64,000 nucleotides of DNA from Arthrobacter sp. OY3WO11 (GCF_001641125.1 NZ_LWLP01000001.1:1272530-1336529), one strand, 5' to 3'; shown: positions 52,056 through 61,031, numbered from the stretch's first letter. Numbers and translations: made by a program. Notes: generated from the sequence alone by a model not told the origin.

Positions 52056-53490
52056 CCAGTGGAACGAAAGCTGTGCGGTCCCTGGTGAACGCTTCGCACT
52101 CCAACTCTGTCCAGAATCCGCGGGCCACTCCAGCAAGATGGGCGGCTCCAATGGCCGAAAGTTCGGCTACGTTGTTGCGCAGGATCTCCTGCTGGGAAAG
52201 ATCCGCCTGAAGCTGGGCCAGCCAGTCATTCTGGGCCGGACCTCCGTCAACCAGGACATCGGTGACAGGTTTTCCCGCCGCCCGCGCTACTTCGGCCAAT
52301 ACGTCCTCAGTCTGGAGGGCAATGGATTCGAAGGCTGCCCGGGCGATCTCGGCCTGGCTGGTTCCCAGCCCGAAGCCACTGATGATGGCCTTGGCCTGAG
52401 GATCCCAGTAGGGCGCACCGAGTCCTGAGAAGGCAGGCACCAGGTCCAAGCCCGAGTTCGGGGGTGCGCTGGCGGCCAGCCGGCTCAACCCGTATGGATC
52501 CGTGCCGAAGAGCTCGGACAACCAAATCAGTGTGGACCCCGTGGAAAGGATAGTTCCCTCCAGGGCGTATGCGGGGCTGCCGGTACTCCAGGCGATGGTC
52601 TGGACAAGCCCTCCGTCCCCAGGTGCCGGAGCCGTCCCGCTCAGCGCAATCACCGAGCTGCCGGTGCCGTAGGTTGCTTTGACGCGGCCCGGTTCCCTGA
52701 CACCGTTGGCGTACAGGGCGGCATGGGAATCACCGAGGACTGCATAGATTCTCGTTTCCCGCGGAAGAGACGAAAGAGCCTTGAGAGGTCCGGAGACCTG
52801 GTCAGAAGCCACAATCTCCGGCAAAGCCTGCTCCGGGATGCCAAACCGCTCGGCCAAACCGGCGTCCCACTGCGCCCGCTCCAGGTTCAGCAGCTGGGTG
52901 CGGCTGGCATTGCCTATCTCGATGCGGTGTTCGCCCGTCAGCGAGAAGAGCAGCCAGGAGTCGACGGTCCCCACAGCTATCCGGCCCGACCGGCAGCCGG
53001 TACGGTCCGGATCAGCCTGGTCAAGGAGCCAGCCAAGCTTCAAGGCCGAGAACATCGGATCAAGGGGGAGCCCGGTACGGGAGCGGACCTCGTGCCCCCA
53101 CCCTTCTTCATAGGCGGCAGTGGCGCGTTCTGTAGTCCTTCGGTCCTGCCATCCGAGCATCGGGCCCAACGGCTCGCCGGTCTGCCGGTCCCAGACCACG
53201 GCGGACTCGCGCTGATTGCTCAGTCCGATTGCCGTGACATTCAACGGCCGTTGATCGACTAGCGACGCCATGGCGGTGAGGACGCTGTCCCGGATCTCCA
53301 AAGCGTCCTGTTCCACCCACCCGGGGCGGGGGTCGTTCCGCGAGACGGGGACCGAGCTGCGGGCCACTACCCGTCCGTGAAAATCGAGTGCTATTGCCTT
53401 CGTCGAACCAGTACCTTGGTCCACGGCGACCACGACGTCGGTCGCCTCATGGTGGGAAGAAGCGTTCACGCGGAATTCCTGTTCAGCCAT
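51982..53490 (-). CDS. FGGY-family glycerol/polyol kinase (second GlpK-like)
   Basis: A 502-residue FGGY kinase. VVVAVDQGTGSTKAIALDF is the phosphate-1 motif, DPRPGWVEQDALEIRD, GDSHAALYANGV, TYGTGSSVIAL and VDGGPAQNDWLAQLQADL follow in GlpK order. It is distinct from the kinase at 45537 and differs in the first motif. It is transcribed toward the RibH gene and overlaps its end by 74 bases. Its own promoter region carries the shared TTGACA and ATGCA-N8-ATATTTAT elements. Confidence 0.93.
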   Translation of the reverse strand: MAEQEFRVNASSHHEATDVVVAVDQGTGSTKAIALDFHGRVVARSSVPVSRNDPRPGWVEQDALEIRDSVLTAMASLVDQRPLNVTAIGLSNQRESAVVWDRQTGEPLGPMLGWQDRRTTERATAAYEEGWGHEVRSRTGLPLDPMFSALKLGWLLDQADPDRTGCRSGRIAVGTVDSWLLFSLTGEHRIEIGNASRTQLLNLERAQWDAGLAERFGIPEQALPEIVASDQVSGPLKALSSLPRETRIYAVLGDSHAALYANGVREPGRVKATYGTGSSVIALSGTAPAPGDGGLVQTIAWSTGSPAYALEGTILSTGSTLIWLSELFGTDPYGLSRLAASAPPNSGLDLVPAFSGLGAPYWDPQAKAIISGFGLGTSQAEIARAAFESIALQTEDVLAEVARAAGKPVTDVLVDGGPAQNDWLAQLQADLSQQEILRNNVAELSAIGAAHLAGVARGFWTELECEAFTRDRTAFVPLVTAEEARARREQWAHAVRRSRLTS

Positions 53491-53549
53491 TGGTGCCGGG
53501 GGCTACGGAAGCGGTCTCTGAGCTTCTGTAAAAGCTGCTCGGCATATAT

Positions 53550-53610
53550 ATGCAAATTTGAGATATTTATCCTATTGAAGAGTTTGAACGTTTCCTGAGA
53601 GACATGTCAA
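53550..53610 (-). promoter_or_regulatory. Promoter and putative SorC operator of the second GlpK-like kinase
   Basis: Minus-strand TTGACA lies at 53610-53605. On the plus strand ATGCA (53550-53554), eight bases, ATATTTAT (53563-53570), then CCTATTG match 43850-43877 at 20 of 28 positions, including every conserved core base. The element is 60 bases before the kinase start. Confidence 0.65.
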
Positions 53611-53819
53611 GGGATTAGCCGGAAACCACCATCGCGGGAACCAGCACCAGGGTCTGGCCGTCTCCAGTGCGCAGGCTGCCCCCACGACGCCCGCACGTCC
53701 CAGCCCGATGAACTGGAAGGCTCTCCACGCCATTGCCGCGGGATCCGCGCGAGCAGGTGTACGCCGGCGCGTTGGAGTCCACTTGAAGGATGTCTTGGCT
53801 GTTCAGGAGCTGCCCCAAG

Positions 53820-54581
53820 TTAGGTGGCAGCTTTGGCGCTGCCTTCTGCCAGCCCCATGAACATGGTTCGGTGCAGGATGTCCACGTGCTTTCGGGAAAC
53901 CTCGACTGCTTCCTCAACCTTGCCGGCGCGGAGGGCGGCTACGAGCGCGATGTGGTCCTGGTTGGACTTGTGCAGCTTCTCGATCGGGTAGGGGATGAAG
54001 TAGTCGTAGAGCTCGGCGAGAGTCTCGTGGTAAACCTCGACGGCGGAGTCCAGACATGACGCAGTACCCACCAGTTGGTGGAACTGCTCGTCCATCCGGT
54101 GGTAGAAGGACCAATCGGTGGACTCAGCCATCTCACGCGTCAGCCGCTCCAGCTCATCCAGCTGCTCCGGCGTGGCATTCACCGCCGCGTAGTGCGTCAC
54201 GGCGCACTCAAACAGCAGCCGCCGGTCCACCAGCCGGTTCACCGCCTGCGACTCGGCCGGTGACGCGGACAACTCCGCCAGAACATCGCTAGGCGGGGAA
54301 TCCGCCACAAACGTTCCGCCGGCCCGGCCCCGCCGGCGGACCACCACGCCCTGCTCGGCCAGGCTCGCCAAAGCGCGGCGGGCGGTGATCGGGCTGACCG
54401 ACAGGCCCAGCGCAACGTCCTCCTGGTCGGGCAGCCGCTCGCCCGGCTTGAGGAGCCCCAGCGAAATCGCCATCCCGATTCGCATCCGCACCGCGTCCAT
54501 CGCGCTGCGGCGCTCCATCCCGGGCATCCTGCCGGCGCCGAGGCGCGGGGGCTCAACGGTGTCCTCCAGCTGACGCGTCAT
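53820..54581 (-). CDS. GntR family transcriptional regulator, FadR-type
   Basis: A 253-residue protein: an N-terminal winged helix-turn-helix (DAVRMRIGMAISLGLLKPGERLPDQEDVALGLSVSPITARRALASLAEQGVV) and a helical FCD effector domain containing the metal-binding histidines (HYAAVNATPEQ, DEQFHQLVGTAS, HIALVAALRAGK). The ATG at 54581 is chosen over a GTG at 54602. It is divergent from the nitrilase-permease-nitrilase genes and should regulate them. Confidence 0.9.
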   Translation of the reverse strand: MTRQLEDTVEPPRLGAGRMPGMERRSAMDAVRMRIGMAISLGLLKPGERLPDQEDVALGLSVSPITARRALASLAEQGVVVRRRGRAGGTFVADSPPSDVLAELSASPAESQAVNRLVDRRLLFECAVTHYAAVNATPEQLDELERLTREMAESTDWSFYHRMDEQFHQLVGTASCLDSAVEVYHETLAELYDYFIPYPIEKLHKSNQDHIALVAALRAGKVEEAVEVSRKHVDILHRTMFMGLAEGSAKAAT

Positions 54582-54624
54582 ATCCGCTACTTTACGGCCC
54601 ACTCCTGCCCTCTTCCCTTTATTG

Positions 54625-54637
54625 GATCATTCTGATC
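54625..54637. promoter_or_regulatory. Putative GntR operator between the regulator and the nitrilase operon
   Basis: The inverted repeat GATCA-TTC-TGATC sits in the 96-base divergent gap, flanked by TT and AA. It is followed by an AT-rich TAATATAA that could be the -10 region of the nitrilase operon. The 5-bp arms and spacing fit FadR-type sites. Confidence 0.55.
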
Positions 54638-54677
54638 TAATATAACCCGGATCACACCCCACAGCGGAGAAAAACCC

Positions 54678-55556
54678 ATGCAACGCATCCTTCCCCTCGT
54701 CGCCGCCCAGGCAAGGCCCCGGCTGATCGGCGAACCCGTCTCGGCCTTCGCGGACGAGGTCAAAGCAGCCCTCGAAGCCCAGCCGCACAGCAAGCTCGTC
54801 GTCTTCCCCGAGCTGCACCTCTTCGGCGACGAAAACCCGGACCTGCAAAGAACCGAGAGCCTCCAAGCGAGTGCCGAGCCCCTGGACGGGCCACGGGTCA
54901 AAGAACTCAAACAGCTCGCCAAAGACCTCAACATCTGGCTCGTCCCTGGCAGCGTCTGCGAACGCGGCCCGGAAGGCCAGCTGTTCAACACCCAGCTGGT
55001 CCTGTCCCCGGAAGGGGAGCTCGCCGGCTACTACCGGAAGATCTTCCCCTGGCGCCCGTTCGAGCCCTACGACCCCGGCGACAGGTTCACCACCGTGGAC
55101 CTGCCCGGCATCGGCAGGGTGGGCCTGAACATCTGCTACGACGCCTGGTACCCGGAGGTGTCCCGCCAGCTCGCCTGGATGGGCGCCGAAGTGATCCTCA
55201 ACGTCGTCAAAACCACCACCCCGGACCGCAAACAGGAACTCATCCTGGCCAAGGCCAACGCCATCGTGAACCAGGTCTTCATGGTCAGCGTCAACTGCGC
55301 CGGCCCCACCGGCCAGGGCAAGAGCATCATCGTGGACCCGGAGGGCAGCACCCTCGCCGAAGCACAAGACGATCAGCCGCAGCTGCTCACCGCGGAACTG
55401 GACCTGGCCGCTGTCGACCGCGTCCGCACCCACGGCACGGAGAACCTCAACCGCCCCTGGTCGCAGTTCCGCGAGGGGGAACCCGCCGTCGAACTTTCCG
55501 TCTACCAAGGCCGGATCAACCCGGCCACCTGGACACCGCCGTCCTACAAGCCCTAA
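54678..55556 (+). CDS. Carbon-nitrogen hydrolase (nitrilase superfamily) 1
   Basis: A 292-residue cytoplasmic nitrilase-fold amidase. The catalytic triad is visible: glutamate E45 in VVFPELHLFG, lysine in AGYYRKIFPW, and cysteine in VGLNICYDAWYPE. A conserved NRPWSQF motif lies near the end. It is the first gene of the operon with a ribosome site AGGAGA-like. It hydrolyses an amide or nitrile, probably that imported by the permease downstream. Confidence 0.9.
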   Translation: MQRILPLVAAQARPRLIGEPVSAFADEVKAALEAQPHSKLVVFPELHLFGDENPDLQRTESLQASAEPLDGPRVKELKQLAKDLNIWLVPGSVCERGPEGQLFNTQLVLSPEGELAGYYRKIFPWRPFEPYDPGDRFTTVDLPGIGRVGLNICYDAWYPEVSRQLAWMGAEVILNVVKTTTPDRKQELILAKANAIVNQVFMVSVNCAGPTGQGKSIIVDPEGSTLAEAQDDQPQLLTAELDLAAVDRVRTHGTENLNRPWSQFREGEPAVELSVYQGRINPATWTPPSYKP

Positions 55557-55565
55557 GGAAACACC

Positions 55566-56915
55566 GTGACAACAACCCTCACCCGCACGCTGAAGCTGCC
55601 CTCGCTGGTCCTGTTCGGCCTGGCGTACCTGACCCCGATCATCGTCCTGGGGATCTTCGGCATCATCGCCGAAACCACCGGCGGCGCCGCGCCCGCCGCC
55701 TACCTCGTGGCGCTCGTGGCCATGCTGTTCACCGCGCACAGCTACGGCCGGATGGCCGTCGCCTACCCCGTGGCCGGCTCCGCCTACACCTACGTCCGCC
55801 GGTCCATCGATTCCCGGGTCGGGTTCCTGGTCGGCTGGGCCGTGCTGCTCGACTACCTCTTCCTGCCCATGGTCATCTGGCTCATCGGCGGCTCCTACTT
55901 GAGCGCCCAGTTCCCCGGCATCCCCATCGGCGTCTGGATCGTGGGCTTCATCGTCATCACCACGCTGCTGAACATCCTGGGCATCAAGGTGGCGGACAAG
56001 GCCAACTACGTGCTGATGGCGTTCCAGCTGCTGGTCCTCGTGTTCTTCGTGGCGCTGGCCATCGGCAGCGTGGTGTCCGCCAACGGCGCCGGGGGACTGG
56101 CCAGCACCCAGCCGTTCTTCAATGACACCGCCAGCTTCGCCACCATTTCCGCCGGCGCGGCGATCGCCGCGTACTCGTTCCTGGGGTTCGACGCCGTCAC
56201 CACCCTCACCGAGGAAACCATCAACCCGCGCCGGACCGTGCCGCGCGCCATCATGCTGGTGGCGCTTATCGGCGGCGGCATCTTCGTGGCGGTGTCCTAC
56301 GTGACCCAGCTGGTCCACCCGGGCGGCGTGTTCGAGGACTCGGCGTCCGCGGCCAGCTCCATCGCGCTGCAGATCGGCGGGCAGCTGTTCGGCGCCGTGT
56401 TCCTGGCCGGCCTGGTGGTGGCGCAGTTCGCCTCCGGCCTCGCCGCGCAGGCCAGCGCGTCCCGCCTGCTGTACGCGATGGGCCGGGACTCGGTCCTGCC
56501 CAAGGCGGTGTTCGGACGGCTGAGCGAGAAGTTCCACACCCCGGTGGCGAACCTGGTGGTCACGGGCATTGTGGGCCTGATCGCGATCTTCCTGGACGTG
56601 GCCACGTCGACGTCGTTCATCAACTTTGGTGCCTTCACCGCCTTCACGCTGGTGAACGCCTCGGTGGTGTTCCACTATGTGCGCCAGCGCCGGGCCGGGC
56701 AGCAGCTGAACCCGGTGTCCTACGTGGTGGTCCCGGTGGTCGGCGCGATCATCTGCGCCTATCTGCTCTCCCGGCTGGACAGCAACGCCATTACGCTGGG
56801 GGTGTCCTGGCTGGTGCTGGGCGTGCTGGTCCTGGCCCTGATCACCCGCGGCTTCAAGGCCTCACCGCCGGAGATGACGGCCACGGAGAAGGCGACGGTC
56901 GAGGCGGCCGCCTGA
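55566..56915 (+). CDS. APC superfamily amino-acid/amine permease
   Basis: A 449-residue 12-segment membrane protein resembling the putrescine/amino-acid importer branch; LAYLTPIIVLGIFGIIAETTGG forms the first segment and a FLGFDAVTTLTEETINPRR motif is present. GTG start 9 bases after the nitrilase stop with a TAAGGAAA site. Its C-terminal sequence and the spacer to the next gene exist as remnants at 5914-6100 and 21150-21230. Confidence 0.9.
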   Translation: MTTTLTRTLKLPSLVLFGLAYLTPIIVLGIFGIIAETTGGAAPAAYLVALVAMLFTAHSYGRMAVAYPVAGSAYTYVRRSIDSRVGFLVGWAVLLDYLFLPMVIWLIGGSYLSAQFPGIPIGVWIVGFIVITTLLNILGIKVADKANYVLMAFQLLVLVFFVALAIGSVVSANGAGGLASTQPFFNDTASFATISAGAAIAAYSFLGFDAVTTLTEETINPRRTVPRAIMLVALIGGGIFVAVSYVTQLVHPGGVFEDSASAASSIALQIGGQLFGAVFLAGLVVAQFASGLAAQASASRLLYAMGRDSVLPKAVFGRLSEKFHTPVANLVVTGIVGLIAIFLDVATSTSFINFGAFTAFTLVNASVVFHYVRQRRAGQQLNPVSYVVVPVVGAIICAYLLSRLDSNAITLGVSWLVLGVLVLALITRGFKASPPEMTATEKATVEAAA

Positions 56916-56961
56916 GTCTGGCAGTTGTGATGTGGCCTGTTGGTTGAGGGAAGGAATTTTT

Positions 56962-57741
56962 GTGCGGATTGCGCTGGGCCAGCTGGAGTCGGGCGCCGAC
57001 ATCCGGGCCAACCTCGCCGCGATCGACCGCTTCGCCGCCGAGGCAGCGCGCGACGGCGCCGCACTGGTGGCCTTCCCGGAGTACGCCACCTACGAGAAGA
57101 AGAAGGTGGACGCGACGTTTCCTGCGGTGGCCGAGCCGCTGGACGGGCCCGTCTGCCAGGAATTGGCGTCTATGGCCCGCCGTCATCGCATCGCGCTGGT
57201 GGCGGGCGTGGTGGAAACGTCGGAGGAGCCGGGCAGGGCGTACAACACGCTGGTGGCGTTCGGGCCCGACGGCGGCCGGCTGGCTTTCTACCGGAAGATC
57301 CACCTTTTCGACGCGCAGGGCTTCGGGGAGTCGACGTTCATCAAGCCGGGTGAGTCCCTTGAGCCGGTGGTGTTCGAGCACGGGGGAGTGCGGTTCGGGC
57401 TGATGACCTGCTACGACCTGCGGTTCCCGGAGCTGGCCAGGTCACTGGCCGACGCCGGCGCGCAGGTTCTGCTGGTCTGCTCGTCCTGGGTGCCGGGTGA
57501 GCACAAAACCGAGCAGTGGTTGGCGCTGAACGCCGCGCGGGCCATTGAGAACAGCGTGTACGTGGCGGGTGTGTGCCAGGCGCCGCCCGTGTCCGTCGGC
57601 CGGAGCGTGCTGGTGGACCCGATGGGGGTTGTTGAGGCGGACCTTGGGCTTGCCGCTGGTGTTCGGGCGGTGGAGGTGTCGCTGCAGACGGTCAACCGGG
57701 TGCGGGAGTCGTTCCCGATGTTCCGGCAGCGGCGGTTGTAG
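56962..57741 (+). CDS. Carbon-nitrogen hydrolase (nitrilase superfamily) 2
   Basis: A 259-residue nitrilase-fold amidase starting at GTG 56962 behind a GGAAGGA site. Triad: glutamate in LVAFPEYATYE, lysine in LAFYRKIHLFDA, cysteine in FGLMTCYDLRFPEL. It is closer to the Nit/omega-amidase type than the first nitrilase, from which it differs clearly, so two successive amide hydrolyses are possible. A frameshifted copy of its 5' half lies at 21231-21510. No terminator was seen after it. Confidence 0.9.
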   Translation: MRIALGQLESGADIRANLAAIDRFAAEAARDGAALVAFPEYATYEKKKVDATFPAVAEPLDGPVCQELASMARRHRIALVAGVVETSEEPGRAYNTLVAFGPDGGRLAFYRKIHLFDAQGFGESTFIKPGESLEPVVFEHGGVRFGLMTCYDLRFPELARSLADAGAQVLLVCSSWVPGEHKTEQWLALNAARAIENSVYVAGVCQAPPVSVGRSVLVDPMGVVEADLGLAAGVRAVEVSLQTVNRVRESFPMFRQRRL

Positions 57742-57846
57742 GGGCGGAGCCCGGGAATCCGCCACTTCCTCGTGCTTGAGCCTAAGGCAGTTCTTCTGAC
57801 TCGGTGACATTCACGGAATCAAGGGGCGACTCACAATCGACACCTG

Positions 57847-58119
57847 TCATACCGCCGCCTTTGCAGTTCCCGATTCACAGGGGGAGGAGCGACGTGCCCC
57901 GGTGTCGCGGGGTCCATCGGGTGCCGCTAGTCGGTAACTGAATATTTCGGCAAGCTCGTGCGCAGGGTGGAAGGCCTCGCGGAGCCAAATTGGCTGAAGG
58001 GGCAATGTAGAGGTGCTGTCACCGATGGGAGCAACCCGAACAATGTCCGTAGCCTCGACGCGAATTTCACAGTAGCGCAGCGAGGAAATGGACCCGCTTA
58101 GTCCACGGGGTACTGGCAC
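57847..58119 (-). CDS. Possible small protein or remnant of unknown function
   Basis: An open frame of about 90 residues with protein-like composition (SSLRYCEIRVEATDIVRVAP, then LAEIFSYRLAAPDG) but no clear ribosome site; it starts at a GTG. It lies in the 500-base gap between the nitrilase operon and the accessory region. It may be the end of a decayed gene. Nothing else in 57742-58252 looks coding. Confidence 0.25.
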   Translation of the reverse strand: MPVPRGLSGSISSLRYCEIRVEATDIVRVAPIGDSTSTLPLQPIWLREAFHPAHELAEIFSYRLAAPDGPRDTGARRSSPCESGTAKAAV

Positions 58120-58252
58120 ATCAGGAAGGAAAACTGCCTAGCGAGGACATCTTCCAGCAAGACCTTCTCCCGCCGGTAAGTCATCCCATTGCTAAAAGAT
58201 TCCGGGAGCCATGGGGGTTGCTTACCTAGTGACAGCGTCCCATCATGTAGCA

Positions 58253-58921
58253 ATGTCAGAACTGAATTGGACGGACGTTGTCAGCGCTGTCAGCGCAGCG
58301 GCTACCCCGATAATTGTCGCGGTCTTCGGATGGATGCTTACTCGCCGGCAGTCACGCAGCGATCTACTGCTCAAGGCCCGAATTGACTACTACCGAGAGA
58401 TTATTCCCGACCTAAATCGACTGATGACCTACATGATGTTTATCGGTCCATGGCGGGACATAACCCCCCTCGAGGTAATCTCCCTCAAGAGACGCTTGGA
58501 CGTGTCCTTTTACATCGCTGCACCCCTGTTCAGCCCTCCCGTCACCTCGGCTTACGAGGTGTTCATGAAGCAGTGCTTTGTTTCCTTCGGCCAGTGGGGG
58601 GCTGATGCTTTGATTAGGAGCAGCCCATACCGACGCCGTGTCAGCTGGAAGGCTGCTGATCCTTGGGACCCCGATTGGGGGAGACTGTTCGAGTTGCAAG
58701 AAGACGAAGCTGTTGAAGCAGCGGCACTTAAAGCAATAAGGACATCGTACGATTCGTTGGTATCAGCATTGGTGACTGACCTCAATATCAATCGGGCGCG
58801 AGGTGAGTACACGAACGCTCATGTACTCGAGAATGCACACGGACCCCTTAAATCCGTGGAAGGTGCCTCTGCTTCCCCGGCACGAAACGACAAAGACGAC
58901 ACTCCACTACGTCCTTCCTGA
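58253..58921 (+). CDS. N-terminally membrane-anchored protein of unknown function
   Basis: A 222-residue protein. Residues about 10-28 (SAVSAAATPIIVAVFGWML) form one membrane anchor, followed by LTRRQSRSDLLLKARIDYYREIIPDLNRLMTY, a helical cytoplasmic region, and a more polar C-terminal tail. A start at 58211 would add 14 residues (MGVAYLVTASHHVA) but begins in non-coding-like sequence. Codon use is less GC-rich than the chromosome. The single-anchor-plus-helical layout resembles accessory proteins in defence islands, but I do not recognise a family. Confidence 0.65.
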   Translation: MSELNWTDVVSAVSAAATPIIVAVFGWMLTRRQSRSDLLLKARIDYYREIIPDLNRLMTYMMFIGPWRDITPLEVISLKRRLDVSFYIAAPLFSPPVTSAYEVFMKQCFVSFGQWGADALIRSSPYRRRVSWKAADPWDPDWGRLFELQEDEAVEAAALKAIRTSYDSLVSALVTDLNINRARGEYTNAHVLENAHGPLKSVEGASASPARNDKDDTPLRPS

Positions 58922-59126
58922 AGGAGGTACCCGTCAGAGGCGGTATACGAGGGATGCTGGCTCAGGCTTTCGAGTTGCGGAGGATGAACCAGGCTGCCGT
59001 TACGGCTGCTGCCACCACTGCTCTCGTCGGGAGGGAGCCGTTCGCGATCAGCATATTTTTACGGACACGGTTCATGCCGGAGAAAGCCACACCGGAAAGG
59101 GTGGGCGCCGCACATACGCTGCTCAT

Positions 59127-60281
59127 ATGCAAAACAGACAACAAGAGCAGCACATCGCAGTGTTTGGCGAAAGTGGCAGTGGCAAGACCGTTATGGTCTC
59201 TTCGTTTTACGGGGCCACGCAGGAGCAGCAGTACCTGCAAAAGAGCCTGTTTGACGTCGTGGCCGATAGTACTGAGCAGCACCGTCAGTTGCATCAGACC
59301 TATCTTGGCATGAAGAATTCCGCGCAACTACCCGATGCCACTCGTTTCTCCTCAACGTCATATTCTTTCTCAGTCAAGCTAAAGGAAAAGGTCGATCCCA
59401 AAGCGAGGAAGGCTAAGCCTTTCGACGCCCTTCGCCTCGTCTGGCACGACTACCCTGGGGAGTGGTTCGAGCAGGACGTGTCTGGGGCAACAGAATCCCA
59501 GGACAGAGTCAACACATTCAGAAATTTGCTTGGATCTGATGTTGCTCTCTTGTTGGTAGACGGTCAACGTTTGTTGGAGCACAGCGGTGAAGAAGGGAAA
59601 TACCTGAAGTCTTTGCTGACCAGTTTCCGCCGGGGACTGCTGTCGCTTGAGGGCGAGCTGTTGGTAGACGGTAGTCCTCTTCGTAAGTTTCCGCGCATCT
59701 GGGTAATAGCGCTCTCAAAATCTGATCTGTTGCCCAACCTAAATGTGTTCGGATTTAGGGACCTACTCATCGAGAAAGCTCGTGACGAGCTTGATCAACT
59801 GCATAGGGTGTTAGCCGGGTTTGTGGAGGCCAGTGAGGCGTTGTCATTTGGTGAGGACTTTGTGCTCCTTTCCTCAGCCAAGTTCGACGCAGACAAAATC
59901 GAGGTAACCGAGCGGATTGGTCTGGAGCTGATTCTGCCTCTGGCTGCCATGCTTCCCCTCCAGCGCCACGCTAGGTGGGCTGAGCTGAAGCTAATCCCCG
60001 GAAAAGTGGGTGAACAGCTTCTGACCAAGGCCAGAGCTCTAGCCATGGCGGCCGCGTTGTTGAGCGATAAGGGCAAACTGCCGGGTCGAATAGGTCTATG
60101 GTTGAGTCGCATTGATCCCGAAGTAGTGGATTATGTGGCCAAACTCGCCGGGGACAAACTCAGGGAGGTCAACTCCGAAGCGATCGCAAGGCGAGACTAT
60201 CTGGCGGCCACAATGACGGGTTTCCAGATGGATTTGGAAGACGGAGAAGACAAACAAATCCTTTTTAGGAGCCGTCGATGA
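59127..60281 (+). CDS. TRAFAC-type GTPase of a putative conflict/defence system
   Basis: A 384-residue P-loop protein. Walker A GESGSGKT spans G14-T21, G3 is HDYPGEW with D108 (DxPG form), and G4 SKSD at S197-D200 indicates guanine recognition. LLVDGQRLL precedes the G4 element, and a helical C-terminal half follows. This order matches TRAFAC-class GTPases found in bacterial GTPase-centred conflict systems, although their usual partners are not recognisable here. The frame extends to 58803 but only the ATG at 59127 starts where the G1 loop sits normally. It overlaps the next gene by ATGA. Confidence 0.75.
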   Translation: MQNRQQEQHIAVFGESGSGKTVMVSSFYGATQEQQYLQKSLFDVVADSTEQHRQLHQTYLGMKNSAQLPDATRFSSTSYSFSVKLKEKVDPKARKAKPFDALRLVWHDYPGEWFEQDVSGATESQDRVNTFRNLLGSDVALLLVDGQRLLEHSGEEGKYLKSLLTSFRRGLLSLEGELLVDGSPLRKFPRIWVIALSKSDLLPNLNVFGFRDLLIEKARDELDQLHRVLAGFVEASEALSFGEDFVLLSSAKFDADKIEVTERIGLELILPLAAMLPLQRHARWAELKLIPGKVGEQLLTKARALAMAAALLSDKGKLPGRIGLWLSRIDPEVVDYVAKLAGDKLREVNSEAIARRDYLAATMTGFQMDLEDGEDKQILFRSRR

Positions 60282-60619
60282 CGCTCGTCTGGGCTACTCG
60301 TGGGCGGACCTGGGGCTTTCGCTTTCTCCGAAGTGGTGGTCTGGCGGATCCGCTCCCCATTTATGAGCTTGTGTTCTCGGGGATCGATGGTGGTCCGGAG
60401 ATCTGCCGCCGCGTCGGTGAGCGGCTGGCGCTGCGCTTCCCAGATCCTTCGGGCCGGAAGGACAGATCAGGGAGAGTCATTCCACACGATTTTGTCGTTT
60501 TCGCGCCGTTGGCAGACCACATCACCTCATTGGAGGACGGTCGCCATCTAGTTTGGCCCTTGGTTGCAGATGAATTCGCTCGGGTCTGGCAGCTGCCCAA
60601 ACCACCCTCGGATAGCTGA
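60278..60619 (+). CDS. Small partner protein of the GTPase, unknown function
   Basis: A 113-residue soluble protein overlapping the GTPase stop (ATGA), so translated with it. Sequence includes RTWGFRFLRSGGLADPLPIYELVF and VIPHDFVVFAPLADHITSLEDGRHLVWPLVADEFARVW. The conserved-looking W, F and H residues suggest a compact domain, perhaps a regulator or effector adaptor of the GTPase. It is not recognised. A 400-base stretch with no clear gene follows. Confidence 0.7.
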   Translation: MTLVWATRGRTWGFRFLRSGGLADPLPIYELVFSGIDGGPEICRRVGERLALRFPDPSGRKDRSGRVIPHDFVVFAPLADHITSLEDGRHLVWPLVADEFARVWQLPKPPSDS

Positions 60620-60760
60620 CTCGTCAAACCACTCGCTATTACCGGAGACTCTAGGACCAGCCCACTAATTGGGTTCCAGAGCCCTGTTCAACGAACACAT
60701 CGGTGACAAGCCGATCCGGATGCCGTTGCCGTTGATTTTCCAGATCTGGCCCGGAATGCC

Positions 60761-60789
60761 GGGTAGCCTCCCGGGTCGGGAAGCTACCC
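60761..60789. terminator. Hairpin of uncertain role
   Basis: GGGTAGC-C-TCCCG-GGT-CGGGA-A-GCTACCC forms a 12-bp stem with one mismatch. It lies in the gap 60620-61031, where a short minus-strand frame (ending WMNATRAAKAAVVTG at about 60785) may be the tail of a lost gene. No other feature in this gap is supported. Confidence 0.4.
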
Positions 60790-61031
60790 CGTCACCACTG
60801 CCGCCTTTGCCGCTCGGGTCGCGTTCATCCATTCGCTCAGCCAGGGCGCACGGACGGTGGATGTGATCCGGCAGTCCGCAACGAAGGTTCCCTTGGCGCC
60901 GGCGTCGATCCAGTCCTGCAGCGCGCGGCCAGGTCTGACAACGAGCGGATAACGGCAGACTCCGCACCCAAAGCCCGGGCAACACCGAAAACACAACATG
61001 CCTCCGCATCTGCGTGACGGCCTTGCTAAAT

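Noticed and set aside
54627..56675. 682-codon minus-strand frame across the nitrilase and permease
   Set aside because: It is a long shadow caused by high GC; the plus-strand genes have intact catalytic motifs.
58803..59126. Extended N-terminus of the GTPase
   Set aside because: The reading overlaps the end of the upstream gene in another frame and places 108 odd residues before a G1 loop that normally lies near the N-terminus.
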